Part shown: positions 59,144 through 64,000 of the stretch, piece after piece
How the letters are laid out: every line of letters begins with the position of its first letter
How positions within the stretch are numbered: position 1 is the first letter of the stretch
Source: Paraburkholderia sp. BCC1884
Lineage (GTDB): Bacteria; Pseudomonadota; Gammaproteobacteria; Burkholderiales; Burkholderiaceae
Assembly (NCBI RefSeq): GCF_900996225.1
Contig: NZ_CAAJGL010000044.1
Coordinates: forward strand, 1 to 64,000
Length of the DNA: 64,000 nt
Reading direction: 5' to 3'
Notes under the pieces: model-generated
What the model was told of the DNA's origin: nothing
Databases searched by the model: none
What the model saw: only the letters and a program-made list of their open reading frames with translations
Translations under genes and position numbers: made by a program

Positions 59144-60873
59144 AGGGGCGCCTGAAGCGAGTGCGCAAGGCGAACCTTCTGCGCCGGTTTCGTGAATGCG
59201 TGAGACGACGCGCGTCTCTGGCGCTGTGTCTCAGCGTAGCGTTGAACGTTGGTATCGCGCGGGCGGCGATTCCAACGTTGCCGCCCCTGCCCGCGTATAT
59301 GCCTGCCGACGACGCTGTCGCGGCACCCGTCGAGGCGTACGGCGCGTCGGCGCGCACGCGAGATGTCTCCGCAGAAGTGGCGAACCCGTTTCGTGATGAC
59401 ACGGCAAAAGATCCCGGTGACTCGCCGACGTCCTCTGGCGCGGAAAATAGCGCAGAGGTCGAACCGTCCACCGACACAGCCGGGTTCACCGACCCCGGCG
59501 ACGGCTCCATGCCGCTGCGGAAATCCACTGCGCCGGCGACGCGCGCGAGTTTCATGGCAAGCGCCGCCGCGACCACGACGCTGGAAGGTCCGCCCGTTCC
59601 TTTGCCGCCCCTCGCCCGCCTGAGCAACGCGCCGAAAACTTCCGCGGATGCTGCCCTCGCCGCCGACGACAAACCGATCTCGCTGAATTTCCAGCGCGCG
59701 GAACTCGGCGCGGTGCTGAACGCGTTCGCCCAGTTCACGGGACTAAACATCGTCGCAAGCGAACGAGTGCGCGGCGTCGTCTCGCTGCGGCTCGACAAGG
59801 TACCGTGGCGTACCGCGTTCGATACCTTGCTCGACGTCAACGGTCTCGCGATGGAGCGCCACGGCAACGTGATCTGGGTTGCGCCGCTCGCGGACCTTGC
59901 CGCGCGCGAGCGGCAACGCTTCGAAGCGCACGCGCGGGCCGCCGACCTCGAGCCGCTGGCAAGCCGTACTTTCCTGCTGCACTACGCGCGCGCCGAGGAC
60001 GTGCGGCGGCTGCTTGCGGGTTCAGGCGCGCAGCGTGTGCTGTCCAAACGCGGCGCGGCGACAGCCGATCCGCGCACCAATCTGCTGTTCGTGACCGATC
60101 TCGAAGGCCGGCTTGCGCAGATCGCGACTCTGCTCGAGCAGGTCGACCGGCCGACCCGGCAGGTACTGATCGAGGCTCGCATCGTCGAAGGGGAGCATGG
60201 TTTTTCGCGCAACCTCGGCGTGCGGCTTTCCATGGCAGGCACCAGCGCCGACGGTACGACACGTGGCTTGACCGGCGGCGCGGACGGCACGGTGTACGAC
60301 CTGTCGGCCCGACCCATTGCCGGATTCGACGCAGCCACTGCCGGACTCACCTTATTTGCGGCAGCCGCCACGCGTCTGCTGAATATCGAGCTGAGCGCGC
60401 TGGAAGCCGAAGGTCGCGGCGAGATCGTGTCCAGTCCGCGAGTAGTCACGGCGGACCGAATGAAGGCCGTGGTCGAGCAGGGCACCGAGTTGCCGTATCA
60501 GGCGAAGGTGGGGCAGGGCGTGTCGGGCGTTCAGTTCCGGCGCGCCACGCTGAAACTCGAGGTCGAGCCGCAGATCATGCCGGACGGCCGCGTCGTGCTG
60601 GACCTCGACGTCGCCAAAGACAGCGTTGGCGAGCAGACCGATGCGGGGCCCGCGATCAATACCAAACACGTGCAAACGCGCGTCGAAGTCGAGGATGGTG
60701 GTACGGTGTCGATCGGCGGAATTTATGCCACCGACGACCGCGATGATGTGACGCGAGTGCCGGTCCTGGGCAAAATACCGCTTTTGGGCGCACTTTTTCG
60801 CCATCGGGCGCATCGCGACCAGCGCAGCGAACTGGCAGTTTTTATTACGCCGCGTGTCGTTCAGACGAATTAG
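59140..60873 (+). CDS. pilQ: Type IV pilus secretin PilQ (short form)
   Basis: 577 aa, starting in the ATGA overlap. Signal peptide to about residue 42 (GIARA|AI). A Pro/Ala-rich, low-complexity stretch (43-175) replaces the AMIN peptidoglycan-binding domains of longer PilQ proteins. STN/N0 domain ([19 protein letters not shown], about 183-201), N1 domain, then secretin barrel with [17 protein letters not shown] (about 542-558) and the C-terminal FITPRVV. Outer-membrane pore for the pilus fibre. Related to HofQ in size. Confidence 0.9.
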   Translation: MKGRLKRVRKANLLRRFRECVRRRASLALCLSVALNVGIARAAIPTLPPLPAYMPADDAVAAPVEAYGASARTRDVSAEVANPFRDDTAKDPGDSPTSSGAENSAEVEPSTDTAGFTDPGDGSMPLRKSTAPATRASFMASAAATTTLEGPPVPLPPLARLSNAPKTSADAALAADDKPISLNFQRAELGAVLNAFAQFTGLNIVASERVRGVVSLRLDKVPWRTAFDTLLDVNGLAMERHGNVIWVAPLADLAARERQRFEAHARAADLEPLASRTFLLHYARAEDVRRLLAGSGAQRVLSKRGAATADPRTNLLFVTDLEGRLAQIATLLEQVDRPTRQVLIEARIVEGEHGFSRNLGVRLSMAGTSADGTTRGLTGGADGTVYDLSARPIAGFDAATAGLTLFAAAATRLLNIELSALEAEGRGEIVSSPRVVTADRMKAVVEQGTELPYQAKVGQGVSGVQFRRATLKLEVEPQIMPDGRVVLDLDVAKDSVGEQTDAGPAINTKHVQTRVEVEDGGTVSIGGIYATDDRDDVTRVPVLGKIPLLGALFRHRAHRDQRSELAVFITPRVVQTN

Positions 60874-60982
60874 GGGCAGGCTCGCGCCGCTTACGAGCGG
60901 CGGCGCGCAGGCTCGACAAGGCAGCCGCTTTGCCAGTAAGCTGCGGCACGACAAACCATACCGGATTAGCCAGAGGACACCG

Positions 60983-61534
60983 TTGCAAGCGCGGGACGCA
61001 CACGCCAATGTTTTTTTTGTAGGGCTCATGGGGGCAGGGAAAACCACCGTGGGCCGGGCCATTGCGCGCCGTCTCGATCGCCCGTTCTTCGATTCCGATC
61101 ACGAAATCGAGGCGCGTACGGGCGCACGCATCCCGGTGATCTTCGAGCTCGAGGGTGAAGCGGGCTTCCGCGAGCGCGAAGCGAACGTGATTTCCGATCT
61201 CACCGGGCGCGACAATATCGTGCTCGCAACGGGCGGCGGCGCGGTGTTGCGGCCGGAAAACCGCGCAGCGCTGCAAAATCGCGGGGTGGTGATCTATTTG
61301 CGCGCCAATCCGCACGATCTGTGGTTGCGCACCCGGCGCGACAAGAATCGCCCACTTCTGCAGACCGAAGATCCCAAGGCGCGTCTCGAAGCGCTGTACG
61401 AAGTGCGCGACCCGTTATACCGGGAATGCGCGCATTTCGTGATCGAAACCGGCCGGCCTTCGGTCAACGGACTCGTCAACATGGTTCTGATGCAGCTCGA
61501 GATGGCCGGCGTCGCCAAACATCCTGCGTCATAA
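60983..61534 (+). CDS. aroK: Shikimate kinase I (TTG start)
   Basis: 183 aa. Phosphorylates shikimate in the aromatic amino acid pathway. The P loop GLMGAGKTT (about 14-22), the shikimate-binding DSDHEIE (about 36-42) and ATGGGAVLR (about 81-89) are present. The start is TTG 60983, with GAGGA at 60973-60977, giving the family N-terminus LQARD; no ATG lies at this site. A GTG inside pilQ would add 43 unrelated residues. It follows pilQ by 109 nt and touches aroB. Confidence 0.93.
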   Translation: MQARDAHANVFFVGLMGAGKTTVGRAIARRLDRPFFDSDHEIEARTGARIPVIFELEGEAGFREREANVISDLTGRDNIVLATGGGAVLRPENRAALQNRGVVIYLRANPHDLWLRTRRDKNRPLLQTEDPKARLEALYEVRDPLYRECAHFVIETGRPSVNGLVNMVLMQLEMAGVAKHPAS

Positions 61535-61542
61535 TGGGCCAT

Positions 61543-62619
61543 ATGATTACCGTACACGTCGAACTGGGCGAGCGCGCCTACCCCATCCATATTGGGGCCG
61601 ATCTGATCGGCCAGACTGCGCTGTTCGCGCCGCATATTGCCGGCAGTTCGGTCACGATCGTCACCAACACCACCGTCGATCCGCTCTATGGCGACAAGCT
61701 GCGCGCCGCGCTGGCGCCGCTCGGCAAACAGGTGTCGACTGTCGTCTTGCCGGATGGCGAGGCATACAAGAATCTCGAAACGCTCAATCTGATTTTCGAC
61801 GCGCTGCTCGGCGCACGTGCCGATCGCAAGACCACGCTAATCGCTCTGGGCGGCGGCGTGATCGGCGACATGACCGGGTTTGCCGCGGCCTGCTATATGC
61901 GCGGCGTGCCGTTCATTCAGGTTCCGACTACCTTGCTGTCGCAAGTGGATTCGTCGGTGGGCGGCAAGACCGGCATCAATCATCCGCTTGGCAAGAACAT
62001 GATCGGCGCGTTCTACCAGCCACAAGCGGTGATCGCGGATATCGGCGCACTCAGCACGCTGCCGGCGCGTGAGTTGGCGGCGGGTGTCGCCGAAGTGATC
62101 AAGACAGGCGCAATCGCCGACGCCGGTTTTTTCAGCTGGATCGAAGCGAATATCGACGCCCTGAATCGCTGCGAACCCGCGGCATTGGCCGAGGCGGTCA
62201 AGCGCTCGTGCGAGATCAAGGCGTCGGTGGTGGCGCAGGACGAACGCGAAGGCGGACTGCGCGCCATCCTTAACTTTGGCCACACCTTTGGCCACGCGAT
62301 CGAAGCCGGCCTCGGCTACGGTGAGTGGCTGCACGGCGAGGCCGTCGGCTGCGGGATGGTGATGGCGGCGGATCTATCCGTGCGCATGGGCTATCTCGAC
62401 GAAGCCGCGCGCAAACGTCTGGTCGACGTGATCGTCGCCGCCCATCTGCCGACCCGCGCACCCGCGCTGGGCGATTCGCGGTATGTCGACCTGATGCGGG
62501 TCGACAAGAAGGCCGAAGCAGGCGCGATCAAATTCATTCTGCTGAAGCGTTTCGGTGAGACGCTCATCACCCAGGCGCCCGACGCCGAGGTGCACGCCAC
62601 GCTGGCCGCCGCCGTCTAG
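61543..62619 (+). CDS. aroB: 3-Dehydroquinate synthase
   Basis: 358 aa from ATG 61543 ([18 protein letters not shown]); another in-frame ATG at 61534 overlaps the aroK stop and is possible. NAD- and zinc-dependent enzyme of the shikimate pathway. [14 protein letters not shown] (about 103-116), the metal-ligand region with [20 protein letters not shown] and the His-rich [11 protein letters not shown] (about 244-254) are conserved. aroK-aroB form a coupled pair. Confidence 0.95.
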   Translation: MITVHVELGERAYPIHIGADLIGQTALFAPHIAGSSVTIVTNTTVDPLYGDKLRAALAPLGKQVSTVVLPDGEAYKNLETLNLIFDALLGARADRKTTLIALGGGVIGDMTGFAAACYMRGVPFIQVPTTLLSQVDSSVGGKTGINHPLGKNMIGAFYQPQAVIADIGALSTLPARELAAGVAEVIKTGAIADAGFFSWIEANIDALNRCEPAALAEAVKRSCEIKASVVAQDEREGGLRAILNFGHTFGHAIEAGLGYGEWLHGEAVGCGMVMAADLSVRMGYLDEAARKRLVDVIVAAHLPTRAPALGDSRYVDLMRVDKKAEAGAIKFILLKRFGETLITQAPDAEVHATLAAAV

Positions 62620-62697
62620 ACGTTAAAGACGGCAACGGTTTCAGCGAGGCATCGCGCATCTGCGTCACGAGGCGCCGCCCATGTTTCGGAGAACCCG

Positions 62698-63900
62698 GTG
62701 ACGGACAGGCGCAGCGACGATGTAAAGCATGACATGGCAGGCGTGGCGCCGATGAGCGGCCCCACGCAGGAAACACTCGAAGCGCATCTCGCGCCCTATG
62801 CGGCGCACTCCGCGCAAACGCGTGGTCGTCGATATCCGGAAGCCGCGCCGAGTGCGCGCACCGAATTCCAGCGCGACCGCGACCGTATCGTCCACTCGAC
62901 GGCGTTTCGCCGGCTCGAGTACAAGACTCAGGTCTTCGTGAATCACGAGGGCGACCTGTTTCGCACGCGCCTCACGCACAGCCTCGAAGTCGCGCAGATT
63001 GCGCGTTCGGTCGCGCGCAATCTGCGTGTCAACGAAGATCTCGTCGAAGCCATTTCCCTTGCCCACGATCTGGGTCATACGCCGTTCGGCCATGCGGGCC
63101 AGGACGCGCTCAACGAATGCATGCGTGAGCATGGCGGCTTCGAGCACAACCTGCAAAGCCTCGCGGTGGTGGACGATCTTGAGGAGCACTACGGCGCATT
63201 CAACGGCCTGAACCTCTGTTTTGAAACCCGTGAGGGCATTCTCAAGCACTGCTCGCGCGAAAACGCGCGCCGGCTGGGTGCTCTGGGCGAACGTTTTCTG
63301 GAAGGACGCCAGCCGTCGATCGAAGCGCAGATCGCCAATGTCGCCGACGAAATCGCCTACAACAATCACGACGTCGACGACGGTTTGCGCTCAGGCCTGC
63401 TCACGGTCGAACAGTTGGCGGAAGTGGAGTTGTGGCAGAAACACTATGAGGCGGCGCGGAGCGATTTTCCGCAGATCGAAGGCCGCAGACTGATTCATGA
63501 GACGGTGCGGCGCATCATCAATACGCTGATTGTCGACCTGATCGAGACGACCCGCGCCAATCTGGCGAGACAAGCCCCCATGTCGCTGGAACAGGTGCGT
63601 TCAGGACCGCCGCTGGTCGCCCATAGCGAGGCAGTGGCCGTCCAGGCGGCGACGCTCAAGCGTTTCCTGTTCAAGAACCTGTATCGCCACTATCGCGTGA
63701 TGCGGATGGCCAACAAGGCGCGGCGAGTGGTGATCGGCCTGTTCGACGCGTTCACGGACGATCCACGGCTATTGCCGCCGAGCTATCAATCCGCCGACAC
63801 CGCCCAGCAACCGCGCCTGATCGCCCACTACATCGCAGGCATGACAGACCGGTACGCCGTGAAGGAATATCAGCGGCTCTTCGTGATCGACGACAACTGA
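62698..63900 (+). CDS. dgt: Deoxyguanosinetriphosphate triphosphohydrolase-like protein
   Basis: 400 aa from GTG 62698, with SD GGAG at 62687-62690. HD-domain enzyme that splits dGTP or other dNTPs into the nucleoside and triphosphate. The HD motifs are visible: [14 protein letters not shown] (about 92-105), [14 protein letters not shown] (about 122-135) and [13 protein letters not shown] (about 218-230). Two later in-frame ATGs (62734, 62752) are alternatives. It follows aroB in many Burkholderiaceae. Confidence 0.92.
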   Translation: MTDRRSDDVKHDMAGVAPMSGPTQETLEAHLAPYAAHSAQTRGRRYPEAAPSARTEFQRDRDRIVHSTAFRRLEYKTQVFVNHEGDLFRTRLTHSLEVAQIARSVARNLRVNEDLVEAISLAHDLGHTPFGHAGQDALNECMREHGGFEHNLQSLAVVDDLEEHYGAFNGLNLCFETREGILKHCSRENARRLGALGERFLEGRQPSIEAQIANVADEIAYNNHDVDDGLRSGLLTVEQLAEVELWQKHYEAARSDFPQIEGRRLIHETVRRIINTLIVDLIETTRANLARQAPMSLEQVRSGPPLVAHSEAVAVQAATLKRFLFKNLYRHYRVMRMANKARRVVIGLFDAFTDDPRLLPPSYQSADTAQQPRLIAHYIAGMTDRYAVKEYQRLFVIDDN

Positions 63901-63920
63901 CCGGACGGCAAGTCCGGTCA
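63898..63920. terminator. Hairpin between dgt and the next convergent gene
   Basis: Perfect 9-bp inverted repeat TGACCGGAC / GTCCGGTCA with a 5-nt loop, overlapping the dgt stop codon. No T tract on either strand, so its terminator role is uncertain. Confidence 0.4.
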
Positions 63921-63948
63921 GTGCCAGTCCGGTTCGCTGGCTCAGCGC

Positions 63949-64000
63949 CTAGCGCAAGCGCGAGGCGAATAGGGCGCCGGCAATCAGCGCTACGCCGCCG
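63949..64000 (-). CDS. Partial membrane protein, C-terminal end only
   Basis: The minus strand encodes GGVALIAGALFASRLR followed by TAG (63951-63949), the look of a last transmembrane helix plus a basic tail, as in EamA-type or major-facilitator transporters. The rest of the gene lies outside the window, so the family is only a guess. Confidence 0.4.
   Translation of the reverse strand, partial: GGVALIAGALFASRLR

Noticed and set aside
60854..60982. A GTG start extending AroK by 43 residues, overlapping pilQ
   Set aside because: The extra residues precede the normal shikimate kinase start and have no SD; TTG 60983 has GAGGA and fits the family.

Overview
The window looks like chromosomal DNA of a betaproteobacterium of the family Burkholderiaceae, most likely Paraburkholderia or Burkholderia sensu lato. 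This rests on high GC, the gene order 5S rRNA / tRNA-Tyr-Gly-Thr / tuf / tRNA-Trp / secE / nusG / rplKAJL / rpoBC, a second tuf in the str operon, infA between secY and rpmJ, ResB/CcsA (System II) cytochrome c maturation, and the lysA-lptM / cyaY / mrcA / pil / aroK-aroB order. I see no insertion sequence, prophage or CRISPR array. Nearly everything is core gene content.

Layout. 1-157: the end of an rRNA operon (5S plus terminator). 226-14273: a tRNA-tuf1-tRNA-secE-nusG unit, then the L11-L1-L10-L7/L12 and rpoB-rpoC block, closed by a strong terminator. 14440-19573: three tightly packed genes that do not belong to the translation machinery. They encode a MASE1-PAS membrane sensor, a three-domain alpha/beta hydrolase-NTF2-acyl-CoA-binding protein, and a patatin phospholipase with a POTRA and outer-membrane barrel (PlpD-like). 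19698-21545: a RecQ helicase. 21599-41110: the str (rpsL-rpsG-fusA-tuf2), S10, spc and alpha operons, without interruption. 41253-51731: a periplasmic redox and cytochrome c group (cutA, dsbD, hemB, engB, a di-haem cytochrome c, resB, ccsA, msrP, msrQ). 51792-56276: lysA and lptM on the minus strand, cyaY on the plus strand, then mrcA on the minus strand. 56530-63900: a type IV pilus assembly operon (pilM, pilN, a pilO-pilP fusion, pilQ), aroK, aroB and a dGTPase-like gene. The right edge holds the last codons of a minus-strand membrane protein.

How it fits together. The first 41 kb is the information-processing core: rRNA, tRNA, elongation factors, about 27 ribosomal proteins, the Sec translocon, NusG and all large RNA polymerase subunits. 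Hairpins and promoters sit where ribosomal protein autoregulation is known in other proteobacteria (L10 leader, S12-S7 spacer, spc promoter before rplN). The redox group would supply periplasmic electrons (DsbD), haem synthesis (HemB), haem attachment (ResB/CcsA), a substrate cytochrome, and repair of oxidised periplasmic methionine (MsrP/MsrQ).

Most interesting points: (1) the sensor / acyl-CoA-binding hydrolase / outer-membrane phospholipase operon, whose hydrolase carries Cys instead of Ser in the nucleophile elbow; (2) a PilO-PilP fusion with no separate PilP lipoprotein gene, next to a short PilQ; (3) two tuf genes, 24 kb apart, identical except for the first seven codons and one base, which points to ongoing gene conversion; (4) a 34-codon upstream reading frame with a good ribosome site overlapping the msrP start; (5) plus-strand terminators in a gap flanked only by minus-strand genes, suggesting an unannotated small RNA. 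All functional calls come from reading translated sequence by eye. No database search was run.
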